Assembly: GCF_001898575.1 (NCBI RefSeq)
Contig: NZ_MKUD01000029.1
Coordinates: 1 to 64,000 of the forward strand
DNA: 64,000 nt
Source of the DNA: Spirosoma sp. 48-14
GTDB lineage: Bacteria; Bacteroidota; Bacteroidia; Cytophagales; Spirosomataceae
Direction of reading: 5' to 3'
In this document: one piece after another, positions 48,601 to 57,667 of the stretch
Numbering within the stretch: position 1 is the first letter of the stretch
Layout: each line of letters begins with the position of its first letter
Translations under genes and position numbers: made by a program
The notes under the pieces: model-generated
Databases searched by the model: none
Told to the model about the DNA's origin: nothing
What the model saw: only the letters and a program-made list of their open reading frames with translations

Positions 48601-48969
48601 CAGCGGTCACTGGAAAAACCAACGATTCTGGTCACTAATCAGCATTCACTCTCCGACGCCGAAGATTTCACGGAAGGGTATCGGTCGCTTAAACTGGGTA
48701 AAGTGGTGGGCGAACCGACGGGTGGTTGGATCATTTATACTTCAGCCGCCCAATTGATCGACGGCTCATCGATTCGCCTGCCTTTCATTCGCATTACCGA
48801 CAATACAGGCAAGAATATGGAACTGAATCCACGTCCGGTCGATATTCCTGTATCTCGTCCCATTGGCGAAAGCTATACCGATCAGAATACCCAGCTCGAT
48901 GTAGCCGTAAAAGAACTCATCAGGCAACTAGACGAAGCCAAATCCAGCAAGGTCAGTGCGGGCAAGTAA
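45670..48969 (+). CDS. Tricorn-like S41 family peptidase with beta-propeller
   Basis: 1099 aa exported protein (signal peptide IGLAAFIGLSQPGIAQ). The first part is a series of PD40/TolB-like propeller repeats, recognisable as ALSPDGREIAFVS, YSPDGKYLAFAS and SPDGQSVAFLRNG. A tricorn C1-like region, a PDZ-like domain (VGTVKPGDYLQAVDGK) and the S41 domain follow. The probable nucleophile is S995 in NQHSLSDAED, with GKVVGEPTGG after it. Tricorn-type proteases trim oligopeptides; the propeller gates access. It is alone in its transcript, with a REP-like repeat behind it. Confidence 0.92.
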   Translation: MNTSTRVMRIGLAAFIGLSQPGIAQTTNPTPKFAFAEPALSPDGREIAFVSGGDIWTVPAAGGEARLLVAHTDNETRPLYSPDGKYLAFASTRSGNGDIYLLTLETGSLRRLTFDDGAESLTAWSNDSKMVYFQSTSRDISGMNDIYRMPITGGTPMPVTADRYASEFFGTPSPDGSTLAFSARGIAAAQWWRKGSSHLDQSEIWTCKIGAKKGDKPTYERLTEGGAKELWPMWSPDGQTVYFMSDKGGGQNLWAKALKGQAMMLTSFKDGRVIWPSISQDGKSIVFERDFQIWKYDITTKQTAPVAIHLRGAAAGPAVDHVKLTSQFRDLVVSPDGKKVAFTAHGEVFAASAKEGGDAVRVSNTPALESQLAWTPNSRMLLYISTRNGIANLYQYDFSTREEIRLTDSQQDDAAPVVSPDGQSVAFLRNGQELHVMELGNKKDRVVYKGFLGRPPFASTGSVAWSPDNKWLAFAAYGTKTFRNISVVPATGGESHPVSFLANTFGGNVNWSPDGKYILFGTNQRTEMAQIARVDLVPRLPKFREDQFRDLFNEEVPRTIRTTTAPIAPSAPDKVASRDSVASSLPGTKAKSAGKETTSIVFDGIRQRLSLLPIGMEVDAQSISKDGKTLLLVASVAGRQNLYTYSLDETGAERSVARQLTTTPGPKSNAQFTADGKEVFYLEQGRIQSISLEKREPKPVAVTAEMDVDFSSEKLQVFQQAWDVQNKGFYDPEFHGIDWQTVRKNYEPLAAGARTPDELRRLLSLMVGELNASHSGVSGPQGAIDITTGRLGLRFDRITYENTGKLLITEVVSQGPVALVGTVKPGDYLQAVDGKTIDTSTNLDELLNNKINRRVNLSIVSAPNATPHEVSVLPVSLATEKGLLYKQWVEQQREYVAKASGGRLGYVHMFDMSAESLNQLYIDLDADNHAREGVVVDVRNNNGGFVNAYALDVFARKGYMTMTPRGLPASPARTQLGQRSLEKPTILVTNQHSLSDAEDFTEGYRSLKLGKVVGEPTGGWIIYTSAAQLIDGSSIRLPFIRITDNTGKNMELNPRPVDIPVSRPIGESYTDQNTQLDVAVKELIRQLDEAKSSKVSAGK

Positions 48970-48982
48970 AATGAGATTTGCT

Positions 48983-49039
48983 GTAACGCGGGTGGCAACC
49001 CGCGATTTTTAATCAGAGAGTGCGTGCCACCCGCGTTAC
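48983..49039. repeat. REP-like GC-rich palindrome (copy 3 of 3)
   Basis: GTAACGCGGGTGGCA (48983-48997) and TGCCACCCGCGTTAC (49025-49039) form a perfect 15 bp outer stem; GCGGGTGGCAACCCGC can also fold locally. Same family as 35622 and 43197. Confidence 0.85.
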
Positions 49040-49104
49040 AAGAAACAGCCACCTAATATCCACTAATTAACTATCGTCAGCAGCAAAAGACAACCTGTTA
49101 GCAC

Positions 49105-51606
49105 ATGAAAAAACGTTTAGTTACCTTCTTAGCACTTGTACTTATTCCCATGTATCAATTGGCCGCCCAGGCTCCTGCGGGTGGTTCTGGAGGTTCAGCT
49201 ACCATTGCCGGTTTTACCAATGGCATGGAAAAACATCCGGGCTATCTGACCTATTATTGGGATGCCAAAAAAGGCAAAATCTGGCTCGAAATCGACAAGT
49301 TCGATACAGAGCTTTTGTTTTACCCTTCGCTGGCGCAGGGCGTCGGCTCCAATGATATTGGTCTTGATCGTGGGCGGCTGGGTCAGGAGCATATCATCAA
49401 GTTTCAGCGGAGTGGGCCTAAAGTCTTGATGATCGAGCCTAACTATTCGTATCGTGCCATCAGCAATGACCCGCTGGAGCGTCGGGCGGTTGAAGAATCG
49501 TTTGCCAAATCCGTTCATGCGGGCTTCGATGTGGCTGCCGAAGAGAACGGCAAGGTACTGGTCGATCTGACACCGTTTATGATGCAGGATCTGGTCGGCG
49601 CTATTCAGGCCATCACCCGCACGCGTCAGGGAGCTTTTCGGCTAGACCCGGCCCGTTGTGCGATCTACCTGCCGAATACAAAAGCGTTTCCACAGAATAC
49701 CGAATTTGAGGCTATACTGACGCTTACAGGCGACAATCCAGGCGCCTATCTGCGCGAAGTGGTGCCAACACCAACGGCTGTCACCATTCATCAGCACTAT
49801 TCATTTGTGCAACTGCCCGATGCTAACTATAAACCACGGGTTTTTGATCCACGCATTGGCTACGGTGGTATTGAATACTTCGACTATGCAACGCCCGTTA
49901 GCCAGCCGATCATGAAGCGGTATATTTCACGGCATCGACTGGAGAAAAAAGACCCATCGGCGGCTGTTAGTGAAGCAGTTAAGCCCATCATTTATTACAT
50001 CGACCCCGGAACGCCCGAGCCAATCCGTTCGGCACTGATGGAAGGAACGGCCTGGTGGAATCAGGCGTTTGAAGCGGCTGGTTATAAGGATGCGTTCCAG
50101 GTAAAATTGCTTCCTGCCGATGCCGACCCGATGGATATTCGATATAATCTCGTGCAGTGGGTACACCGCTCAACACGCGGCTGGAGCTACGGCGGCAGTA
50201 TCAGCGACCCCCGGACAGGCGAAATTATCAAAGGCAAAGTAACCCTGGGCTCGCTGCGGGTTCGGCAGGATTACCTGATTGCACAGGGGCTGGTTGGCGA
50301 TTACCCCGGAGCCACCGCACCCGATCCTAATTCGGACCCTATGATGAAGATGTCCATTGAGCGACTTCGGCAATTGGCTGCCCATGAAGTAGGCCATACG
50401 CTTGGTTTGCCACATAATTACATTGCTAGTGCACAGGGAGGAGGTGAGTTTGGTCGGGCATCGGTTATGGACTACCCAACGATGGTGGCTAAAGTGAAAG
50501 GAGCTAGTATCGACCTGTCGGATGCCTATGCAAAAGGGATTGGTATTTACGACAAATGGAGCATCCGCTACGGTTATGAGCAGTTTCCGAGTGGTACTAA
50601 TGAGAAACAGGCACTCGATAAAATCGTAAACGACATGCATAAGTCCGGCCTTACGTTCCTGACAGACAAAGATGCCCGCCCAGAGGGGTCTGTTCATCCT
50701 GGTACGCACCTGTGGGACAATGGCAACAACGCTGTCGATGAATTAAAACGAGTGAGCGATGTGCGCCGGATAGCGTTGGCCAATTTCACAGAGAAAAAAA
50801 TTCCGACCGGAACACCTATGGCTACACTGGAAGAGGTACTAGTGCCGATGTATATGTTCCACCGCTATCAGGTCGAAGCGGCTGCCAAGGTTGTAGCGGG
50901 GCAAGTCTACACCAATGCGCTACGGGGTGATGGTCAGCCGGTTGTAGCGACGGTGCCAGTTCAGGAGCAGAAGCGAGCCTTAGACGCCTTACTGTCTACG
51001 ATTGATCCCGCGTTTTTGGCAGTTCCTAAATCAGTGCTGGCTCTGATTCCACCCCATCCGTTCCGGTATGATCCTAATCCACGGGAAGTATTCAAACGTC
51101 GGACAGGGCTTTCCTTCGATCCACTGGCAGCGCCCGAAGCGGCTGCGGGCATGACACTCCAGATGCTGTTTAATTCCGAGCGGGTAAGCCGACTGGTAGC
51201 CCAATCGGCTATCGATCCGGCTCAACTGAGTCTGGAAGGTATGCTCGATCAGCTATTAGCTACCACCTGGTACAAAGCCGATCCGGCTGATGGTTATCAG
51301 GCCGAAGTAAAGCGGCTGACCGAAAAATTGCTTTTACAAAAACTACTCGATTTGGCGAACAGCCTGGAAGCCACTCCACAGGCGCGGGGAATCGCCTTGC
51401 TAAAGCTCAGTCAGTTGAAAGCGAAGATTTCGGCTCCAGCTACTAATCCGAAAGCAAACGCTCACCGCCTGCTGGCACTGGATCAGATACGCCGTGCCGA
51501 AGGCAATATTGCTGACCTGAAGCCCACTAATCCGCAAACGCCCCCCGACGGTATGCCGATCGATACGGGCCAGGAATGGCTCGCTCCTGCGTGCGACTGG
51601 AAATAA
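49105..51606 (+). CDS. Zinc-dependent metzincin metallopeptidase (DUF5117/DUF5118 type)
   Basis: 833 aa, exported (signal peptide LVTFLALVLIPMYQLAAQ). The N-terminal DUF5118/DUF5117-like part contains YYWDAKKGKIWLEIDKFD and GSNDIGLDRG. The catalytic motif HEVGHTLGLPHN (H427, E428, H431, H437) is the extended HExxHxxGxxH site of metzincins, with a Met-turn at SVMDYPTM. Such proteins are common in Bacteroidota; substrates are unknown. A terminator follows. Confidence 0.94.
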   Translation: MKKRLVTFLALVLIPMYQLAAQAPAGGSGGSATIAGFTNGMEKHPGYLTYYWDAKKGKIWLEIDKFDTELLFYPSLAQGVGSNDIGLDRGRLGQEHIIKFQRSGPKVLMIEPNYSYRAISNDPLERRAVEESFAKSVHAGFDVAAEENGKVLVDLTPFMMQDLVGAIQAITRTRQGAFRLDPARCAIYLPNTKAFPQNTEFEAILTLTGDNPGAYLREVVPTPTAVTIHQHYSFVQLPDANYKPRVFDPRIGYGGIEYFDYATPVSQPIMKRYISRHRLEKKDPSAAVSEAVKPIIYYIDPGTPEPIRSALMEGTAWWNQAFEAAGYKDAFQVKLLPADADPMDIRYNLVQWVHRSTRGWSYGGSISDPRTGEIIKGKVTLGSLRVRQDYLIAQGLVGDYPGATAPDPNSDPMMKMSIERLRQLAAHEVGHTLGLPHNYIASAQGGGEFGRASVMDYPTMVAKVKGASIDLSDAYAKGIGIYDKWSIRYGYEQFPSGTNEKQALDKIVNDMHKSGLTFLTDKDARPEGSVHPGTHLWDNGNNAVDELKRVSDVRRIALANFTEKKIPTGTPMATLEEVLVPMYMFHRYQVEAAAKVVAGQVYTNALRGDGQPVVATVPVQEQKRALDALLSTIDPAFLAVPKSVLALIPPHPFRYDPNPREVFKRRTGLSFDPLAAPEAAAGMTLQMLFNSERVSRLVAQSAIDPAQLSLEGMLDQLLATTWYKADPADGYQAEVKRLTEKLLLQKLLDLANSLEATPQARGIALLKLSQLKAKISAPATNPKANAHRLLALDQIRRAEGNIADLKPTNPQTPPDGMPIDTGQEWLAPACDWK

Positions 51607-51618
51607 GCTCTACGTCAT

Positions 51619-51653
51619 AAAAATCCGCCTGCTTTTAAAGCAGGCGGATTTTT
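51619..51653 (+). terminator. Intrinsic terminator
   Basis: AAAATCCGCCTGCTT/AAGCAGGCGGATTTTTTTTT with a 4 nt loop. Confidence 0.95.
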
Positions 51654-51784
51654 TTTTGCCTTTTCTGACTAGTTCTGTTGTATTGATCGCATTACGCAAT
51701 CTAATTTTAATCTCTTTTTAATTTGCTTGCTCGTTTACAGTGGGACTCATGTCTGTCTCGTTTCGATCCAAAAACAGTATCTAT

Positions 51785-53170
51785 ATGATGTTTTCTCTAA
51801 AAACTGTCTGGGTAATTGCTTTGGTGATGCTCAGCCAGTTGACAATTGCTCAACAATATGCTAAACCCGATACCACAAAATCGCCCGAAATAAACGAACT
51901 GAAATACAACCTAAATGCGTCGGGCTCCCGTTTTTTTAAAGTTACGTTTTTAAATCAGAGCTGGCTTCGGTTTAATCAAAGTAATCCGGGGACTACGGTT
52001 GTGAGTGAGCCCAAAGACAATACATTCGATATTGGTCTGCGCCGGACGCGTATCCAGCTATTCGGACAGGTCAGCGATCACGTTTTTCTATACCTTCAGT
52101 TTGGGCTGAATAATTTTAATTACCTGAATGGTGGATTCAACCCAACGGCTACATCGAACCGGAAAATCCAACCCTTTTTTCATGATGCGGTAGGCGAATA
52201 TATCGTCTGGAAGAATAAGGATTACCTGAAAATCGGCTATGGTCTGACGATTGTCAATGGCCTATCCCGATTTTCAGCGCCGGGGGTAAGTAACATTATG
52301 AGTATGGATGTTCCGGTGTTTGCCCAGGCTACGGTTGATCAGACGGACGAATTTTCGCGGAAGCTAAGTCTCTATGCACGAGGGCAAATTGGGCATCTGG
52401 ATTACCGGATTGCGATGAGTGATCCATTCCCGATTCAGACCAACGGCTCGGCTCTGCCGATCTATGGACCGAACGCCATTTTTGCACTAAAAGGCCACAC
52501 CAAGCAGTATCAGGGACTTTTTATGTGGCAGTTTTTCGATAAGGAATCGCACCAGACACCTGGCTACAATACAGGCACCTATTTGGGTTCTAAAAAGATT
52601 TTCAATCTTGAAGCGGGCTTTATTACCCAGAAAAATGCTACCGTGAGCGTTCCTGCGGCTGGCGATACGGCGTATCATACCATGAATCTGTGGTCCATTG
52701 CGTCATTCCTGGATATGCCCCTTGACAGAGAAAAAGGGACAGCCGTGAATGCGTATCTGGGTTATTTCCGTACCGACTATGGTCCAAATTATCTGCGCTT
52801 CAACGGAATCATGAACCCTGGTAGTGGTATTGTGGCTGGCTATCCGGCTAACACGCAAGGGAATGCATTTCCAATGTTTGGTACAGGAAGTTTAGTCTAT
52901 GGCCAGGTTGGGTATTTGTTAAAACGCGATCTGTTCGGTCCCGGTAATGGCACGCTTATGCCCTATGTCCAGGCGCAGATTGCGAACTATGAGCGTTTAA
53001 CAAAGACGTTGGGCGTTTACAACATTGGAATCAACTACCTGATCAAAGGACATAACGGTAAGTTTACCCTCGATTACCAGAATCGGCCTTTTTACCAGAT
53101 TTCAGGTAATCAGTACGCACCGGGTGGCCGTCGTGGTCAGTTGACATTGCAGTATCAGATTTTTATCTAA
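51785..53170 (+). CDS. Putative outer-membrane porin
   Basis: About 461 aa from the ATG at 51785, chosen because it gives a signal peptide (VWVIALVMLSQLTIAQQ); the frame is open to 51740 with a GTG. The mature part is a series of alternating strands with aromatic girdles (RIQLFGQVSDHVFLYLQFGL, YLGYFRTDYGPNYLRF) and ends with the beta-strand QLTLQYQIFI, as outer-membrane barrels do. It resembles phosphate-selective or general porins of Bacteroidota. The transported solute is unknown. Confidence 0.78.
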   Translation: MMFSLKTVWVIALVMLSQLTIAQQYAKPDTTKSPEINELKYNLNASGSRFFKVTFLNQSWLRFNQSNPGTTVVSEPKDNTFDIGLRRTRIQLFGQVSDHVFLYLQFGLNNFNYLNGGFNPTATSNRKIQPFFHDAVGEYIVWKNKDYLKIGYGLTIVNGLSRFSAPGVSNIMSMDVPVFAQATVDQTDEFSRKLSLYARGQIGHLDYRIAMSDPFPIQTNGSALPIYGPNAIFALKGHTKQYQGLFMWQFFDKESHQTPGYNTGTYLGSKKIFNLEAGFITQKNATVSVPAAGDTAYHTMNLWSIASFLDMPLDREKGTAVNAYLGYFRTDYGPNYLRFNGIMNPGSGIVAGYPANTQGNAFPMFGTGSLVYGQVGYLLKRDLFGPGNGTLMPYVQAQIANYERLTKTLGVYNIGINYLIKGHNGKFTLDYQNRPFYQISGNQYAPGGRRGQLTLQYQIFI

Positions 53171-53191
53171 TAAGAGTGTGGTGTTAGTAAC

Positions 53192-53221
53192 GTGGTGTCA
53201 GATGGAAGCATCTGACACCAC
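53192..53221. terminator. Bidirectional hairpin between convergent genes
   Basis: GTGGTGTCAGATG/CATCTGACACCAC, 13 bp perfect stem with a 4 nt loop, between the porin-like gene and the minus-strand gene at 53238. Confidence 0.7.
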
Positions 53222-53237
53222 AGGAGAGAGCTTGGCG

Positions 53238-53897
53238 CTACTCCTTGAAGTCTCTATCGTAGGGGAATTGACGGGAGGCTTTACGCATGATGGTTGTGAT
53301 GATGCTGCTGGTATTGCTGCCAAAACCGCGCGACAGGGTTTTGTCATATTTCCAGAGGAGTTCGCCCGTTTTGCCATCGTTGATGCTGATGGTTGTTTTT
53401 CCGGTATTGGTAGCACCACCAAATCCGACGGCCAGCGTCATGGCGATCGCAGCTCCATCCGACATGGGCTGTGTACTTTCAAATGTACCCGATACAATGC
53501 CATCAACTTTCAGAATTTTTGCCAGTTCTTCCGGTGTAAAACTCGCCAGCGTTTCATAGGTTACAGCATTACGTTCCAGCAGCGCGTTTGTCCGGGCCGG
53601 GTCCTGAAAATCAACAAAGATATCGTTGCTTTCCTTCCGCTTCAGAAAGTAGGAATGAACGGCACTTTGTACGCCCAGGCCTTCCCGTTTTTCGAGCGCT
53701 GCAACACCCGCAGGTCCCCCATTTTTTTCTACTTCTTTGGGGCGTAATTGCAGAGTCGTTTTAAAGGGAAGAATAGCCAGGACTTTATGGTCTTTGGCCA
53801 GGTTTTTGAAATTTGGATTCGTATAAATCTCACGCGTCTGGGCAAAAGCACTAATCAGTGCGCCAAGAAACAGTACAGTGGTTAATAAGGCTTTCAT
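53238..53897 (-). CDS. Hypothetical exported protein (219 aa)
   Basis: Signal peptide (LLTTVLFLGALISAFAQ), then mixed alpha/beta sequence: KVLAILPFKTTLQLRP, LEKREGLGVQSAVHSYFLKR, FTPEELAKILKVDGIVSGTF, and KTTISINDGKTGELLWKYDK. That order (a conserved start, a subunit-type helix, then a TxSI.x.tGe strand) recalls CsgG/LpoB-like or DUF799-type periplasmic proteins, but I cannot assign a family. Convergent with the porin-like gene. Confidence 0.7.
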   Translation of the reverse strand: MKALLTTVLFLGALISAFAQTREIYTNPNFKNLAKDHKVLAILPFKTTLQLRPKEVEKNGGPAGVAALEKREGLGVQSAVHSYFLKRKESNDIFVDFQDPARTNALLERNAVTYETLASFTPEELAKILKVDGIVSGTFESTQPMSDGAAIAMTLAVGFGGATNTGKTTISINDGKTGELLWKYDKTLSRGFGSNTSSIITTIMRKASRQFPYDRDFKE

Positions 53898-54000
53898 AAA
53901 AAGAGGCTGTTAAACACTGCATAGTTACAGAGCGACGAGTGGGCTTGGAAATCGACTTTGGCTGAAACGGCATTAACACCGTATGAAGTGGGGAAAACAA

Positions 54001-54025
54001 AAAACCGGTCGTTGGGACCGGTTTT
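54001..54025 (-). terminator. Intrinsic terminator of mdh
   Basis: AAAACCGGTC/GACCGGTTTT with a 5 nt loop, followed on the minus strand by an AT-rich tail. Confidence 0.85.
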
Positions 54026-54049
54026 TCAAATAATGAGCAATCGAAAGAA

Positions 54050-54991
54050 TTAGATACCGATGTTTAGCGTGCTCAATACGCTATTCATGTTGCGAACGGC
54101 ATCGGCCGATTTGTTGAAGGCAGCCTGCTCTTCCTCGTTCAGTTTGTAATCAATGATTTCTTCCCAACCACTGCGGCCCAGCACTACGGGTACACCCAGG
54201 CAAATGTCCGACTGGCCGTATTCACCTTCGAGCAGTACGCAGGATGGAATCACACGTTTCTGATCGCGCAGAATGCTTTCGACCATATAGGCGCCAGCCG
54301 CTCCCGGTGCATACCAGGCCGAGGTGCCGATCAATCCGGTTAAGGTAGCACCGCCAACCATCGTATCAGCAGCTACTTTTTTCAGTGTTTCTTCGTCCAG
54401 GAAATTGCCGACCGGAACGCCCGCTTTTGTTGCCAGACGGGTCAGCGGAATCATGGTTGTATCGCCGTGACCACCGATAACCGAAGCCTGCAAATCGTTG
54501 GGCGAGCAGTTTAATGCCAGCGACAGATAAGTTTTAAAACGAGCCGAATCCAACGCACCACCTAAGCCGATTACCCGATTTTTGGGCAGACCTGAGGCTT
54601 TCAGGGCCAGATAGGTCATGGTATCCATCGGGTTCGATATGATGATGAAAATAGCGTCGGGCGAGTATTTCAGAATGTTTTCGGTAACGCCTTTCACGAT
54701 ACCCGCATTGATGCCAATAAGGTCTTCGCGGGTCATCCCAGGTTTACGTGGAATCCCCGAAGTAATAACGACGACATCCGAACCTGCCGTTTTTTCGTAA
54801 TTATTGGTAGAACCGGTTATTTTAACGTCGCAGTCGAGCAACGTTGACGCCTGGAGCATATCGAGGGATTTACCTTCGCTAAGCCCGTCCTTGATGTCTA
54901 ACAGCACAACTTCATGGGCAAGCTCCCGGCGGGCAATGTTATCGGCGCAAGTGGCTCCAACGGCCCCAGCACCTACTACTGTAACTTTCAT
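54050..54991 (-). CDS. mdh: Malate dehydrogenase
   Basis: 313 aa, LDH-like type. NAD site GAGAVGATCA (7-16); substrate arginines R82 and R88 in GIPRKPGMTRED, R151 in the LDSARF segment with D148; catalytic H175 in VIGGHGDTTM. It oxidises malate to oxaloacetate in the TCA cycle. R82, rather than Gln, at the specificity position supports malate over lactate. Confidence 0.97.
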   Translation of the reverse strand: MKVTVVGAGAVGATCADNIARRELAHEVVLLDIKDGLSEGKSLDMLQASTLLDCDVKITGSTNNYEKTAGSDVVVITSGIPRKPGMTREDLIGINAGIVKGVTENILKYSPDAIFIIISNPMDTMTYLALKASGLPKNRVIGLGGALDSARFKTYLSLALNCSPNDLQASVIGGHGDTTMIPLTRLATKAGVPVGNFLDEETLKKVAADTMVGGATLTGLIGTSAWYAPGAAGAYMVESILRDQKRVIPSCVLLEGEYGQSDICLGVPVVLGRSGWEEIIDYKLNEEEQAAFNKSADAVRNMNSVLSTLNIGI

Positions 54992-55165
54992 ACGGTATTC
55001 GGAATTAAAGGGTTAACACGAGACCGCAAAAGTACAGTCCCGGTTCTACACAAACCAATACAACGGTAATAAAACTTATGGTTGGGTTCCAACGTTAATA
55101 GATTATTCAAAAAAAGTTGTTAGACATTCACTGCCATCTGCTTTGTTAATCAGCCATTCTACGGA

Positions 55166-55639
55166 ATGGACATGCCAATGAAAAATAGTAATCTTATATC
55201 CAGAGTTCTATCCTCTATTTTCTTCAAGCGTGCCAACGCTGGTGCATCCCGATATGCCCGAAATAGTCGTAGTTTGTTTGAATTGATTCGGGAAGCCGTT
55301 GAAAAAAGTGGGGGGTTGACAGGGGCTAACTTTTCGGCATTCCGTGACCAATTAGGCGTGGTGACCCGGTTGTTGAAAGCATACGCATCGGGCGATTACC
55401 GGGAAGTACCCTGGAAAACCCTGCTCAGAATGATTGCCGTGCTGATCTATTTTGTGTCGCCCCTGGATTTTTTACCGGATTTTCTACCCGTTATTGGTTT
55501 GACCGACGATATCGCGCTGATGCTCTGGCTGTTTAGTGGCCTAAAAGACGATATAGAAAAGTTCAGACAGTGGGAAAATCCGGTCGTTAATCAGCAGGGT
55601 GAGTCACCTCGCCGAGCGGCAACGATTAAGATCGGATAA
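55166..55639 (+). CDS. YkvA/DUF1232 family membrane protein
   Basis: 157 aa. The DUF1232 signature SPLDFLPDFLPVIGLTDD lies near residue 109, followed by IALMLWLFSG, with a preceding hydrophobic helix (LLRMIAVLIYFV). Function unknown; the family is widespread and small. The start may be at 55166 or at a nearby downstream ATG. Confidence 0.85.
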   Translation: MDMPMKNSNLISRVLSSIFFKRANAGASRYARNSRSLFELIREAVEKSGGLTGANFSAFRDQLGVVTRLLKAYASGDYREVPWKTLLRMIAVLIYFVSPLDFLPDFLPVIGLTDDIALMLWLFSGLKDDIEKFRQWENPVVNQQGESPRRAATIKIG

Positions 55640-55741
55640 AGTGAGAAGCGATGTATGACTTGCGATTGACGATTTGGCAAAAGTCCAATCTTAGTTCGTA
55701 ACTTTTATATCGTAAATCGTAAATCGTACTTCGTAATTCAT

Positions 55742-55749
55742 TAATTTTG
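55742..55749 (+). promoter_or_regulatory. Candidate promoter -7 box for tatA
   Basis: TAATTTTG (TAnnTTTG) lies 24 bp before the tatA start. Confidence 0.4.
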
Positions 55750-55772
55750 CATACATTCAAATTCCAGGAATC

Positions 55773-55976
55773 ATGGTTTCAAGCATTTTTGCAATTATGG
55801 GTTTGGGCGGTCAGGAAATGATTTTTATCTTCCTGGCGTTGCTCCTGTTGTTCGGCGCTAAAAAAATTCCCGAACTCGCACGGGGCCTCGGTAAAGGCAT
55901 CAAAGAATTCAAAGACGCTACTAAAGACGTTCGCGAAAACATCGAAGAAGGTCTTAAAGAGTCGGATAAACACTAA
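55773..55976 (+). CDS. tatA: Sec-independent protein translocase subunit TatA/TatE
   Basis: 67 aa. One membrane helix (EMIFIFLALLLLFG) followed by the amphipathic helix FGAKKIPELARGLGKG and a charged tail, the TatA layout. It oligomerises to let folded proteins cross the inner membrane. No tatC is nearby. A terminator follows. Confidence 0.93.
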   Translation: MVSSIFAIMGLGGQEMIFIFLALLLLFGAKKIPELARGLGKGIKEFKDATKDVRENIEEGLKESDKH

Positions 55977-55994
55977 TCATGTATTGTATCTAGG

Positions 55995-56037
55995 CAGACA
56001 ATCAGGCGGTTCCAGTAAGGGGCCGTCTGATTGTCTG
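55995..56037 (+). terminator. Intrinsic terminator of tatA
   Basis: CAGACAATCAG/CTGATTGTCTG stem extended by GCGG/CCGT pairing, followed by TTTTTA. Confidence 0.85.
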
Positions 56038-56119
56038 TTTTTATTAGTTTAGCTGCCTGTCCTACGAGAGAACGTAATTCTTTTCCGTTGAAGGCTGGGT
56101 AGCGATAAGCCATTTCCTT

Positions 56120-57559
56120 GTGACGCTATACCGTAGCTTTTCTTCTGTACAGGCCGACCTAAAAACAGGCCAGATTACCTGCCGCCAGTTGGTAGAGCAG
56201 TACCTCACTCGTATTCAGGAAGCCCAGCACCTTAACGTATTTACCGAAGTATATGCCGATGAGGCCCGTCGACAGGCCGATTTAGTAGACCAAAAACTGG
56301 CCGATGGTACGGCTGGTCGACTGGCGGGTATGGTGATTGGTATCAAAGACGTGCTCAGTTATACCAATCATGGTGTACGGGCAGGTAGTCGTATACTCGA
56401 CAATTTTACGGCGCAATTTACGGCCACAGCCGTGCAACGACTGATTGATGAGGATGTAATTATCATTGGTCGGCAAAACTGCGATGAGTTTGCGATGGGT
56501 TCATCGAACGAAAATTCGGCATTCGGCCCGGTTCGAAATGCGGCTGATACCAGTCGCGTGCCTGGTGGATCGAGTGGTGGATCGGCTGTAGCAGTACAGG
56601 CTGGTCTTTGTTTAGCCAGTATCGGTTCCGATACAGGTGGTTCGGTCCGTCAACCGGCTGCGTTCTGTGGCGTTGTAGGCCTGAAACCCACCTATGGCCG
56701 CGTGAGCCGCTGGGGTTTAATCGCCTACGCATCTTCCTTCGATTGCATTGGACCGATTGCCAATACGCCCGACGATGCCGCACTCCTGCTCGAAATTATG
56801 GCTGGCCCCGACGAGTTTGATAGTACAGTTTCAAGTCGGCCGGTTTCGGCGTATAGCCAGGCGTCGCTTCCTGAACGCCCACTGCGTATAGCCTATTTGC
56901 GCGATGGAGTCGAAAGTGAAGGGGTCGATCAAAGCATTCGGGAAGCTACCCAACGTACTATCGATCAATTGAAAGCGGCAGGTCATACGGTTGAACCCGT
57001 TGAGATTTCGCTGTTACAGTATCTGCTTCCTACCTATTATATTCTGACAACGGCCGAAGCGTCGTCGAACCTCTCGCGTTTCGATGGCGTACGTTATGGA
57101 TATAGAAGTTTATCGACGGGTACATCAGGAATGGACCTTTTGACGTTGTACAAAAAAAGTCGGACAGAAGGGTTCGGCGCTGAAGTACGTCGGCGGATTT
57201 TGTTAGGTACGTTTGCGCTGAGTGCCAGCTACTACGACGCCTACTACACCAAAGCACAACAGGTTCGACGACTGATTCGGCAGGAAACCGAGCGGCTGTT
57301 TGAGCAATACGATTTTTTACTGTCACCCACCACACCCACACCTGCATTCCAATTGGGCGAAAAAACAGAGGACCCATTACAAATGTACCTGGCCGATATA
57401 TTTACGGTTCAGGCAAACGTAGTAGGCTACCCAGCTATATCGATTCCAAATGGTACCGACGCAAACGGGCTGCCGATAGGTATACAACTGATGGCTCCGC
57501 CTTTTGCCGAAGAGTCTTTGATCGGATTGGCAAGAAAAATGATGATAAAAAATGGATAA
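56120..57559 (+). CDS. gatA: Asp/Glu-tRNA amidotransferase subunit A
   Basis: 479 aa amidase-signature enzyme with the full Ser-cisSer-Lys triad: K76 (GIKDVLS), S151 (VPGGSSGGSAVAV) and S175 (DTGGSVRQPA). It releases ammonia from glutamine for GatB to amidate misacylated tRNA. The start is a GTG at 56120; the next ATG would remove conserved sequence. gatB and gatC are not adjacent. Confidence 0.94.
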   Translation: MTLYRSFSSVQADLKTGQITCRQLVEQYLTRIQEAQHLNVFTEVYADEARRQADLVDQKLADGTAGRLAGMVIGIKDVLSYTNHGVRAGSRILDNFTAQFTATAVQRLIDEDVIIIGRQNCDEFAMGSSNENSAFGPVRNAADTSRVPGGSSGGSAVAVQAGLCLASIGSDTGGSVRQPAAFCGVVGLKPTYGRVSRWGLIAYASSFDCIGPIANTPDDAALLLEIMAGPDEFDSTVSSRPVSAYSQASLPERPLRIAYLRDGVESEGVDQSIREATQRTIDQLKAAGHTVEPVEISLLQYLLPTYYILTTAEASSNLSRFDGVRYGYRSLSTGTSGMDLLTLYKKSRTEGFGAEVRRRILLGTFALSASYYDAYYTKAQQVRRLIRQETERLFEQYDFLLSPTTPTPAFQLGEKTEDPLQMYLADIFTVQANVVGYPAISIPNGTDANGLPIGIQLMAPPFAEESLIGLARKMMIKNG

Positions 57560-57633
57560 TGTAGACTGAACAATGAATAATGGTTAAAACTACCGAGGCC
57601 TAAACCATTATTATTTTGACCCTCTACATTATC
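57555..57633. repeat. Nested inverted repeat between gatA and the lytic transglycosylase
   Basis: GATAATGTAGA (57555-57565) pairs with TCTACATTATC (57623-57633), and inside it AATAATGGTT (57576-57585) pairs with AACCATTATT (57603-57612). AT-rich cruciform-like sequence; it may act as a terminator. Confidence 0.7.
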
Positions 57634-57667
57634 AATTATACATTTTACATTATTCATTAATAATTAT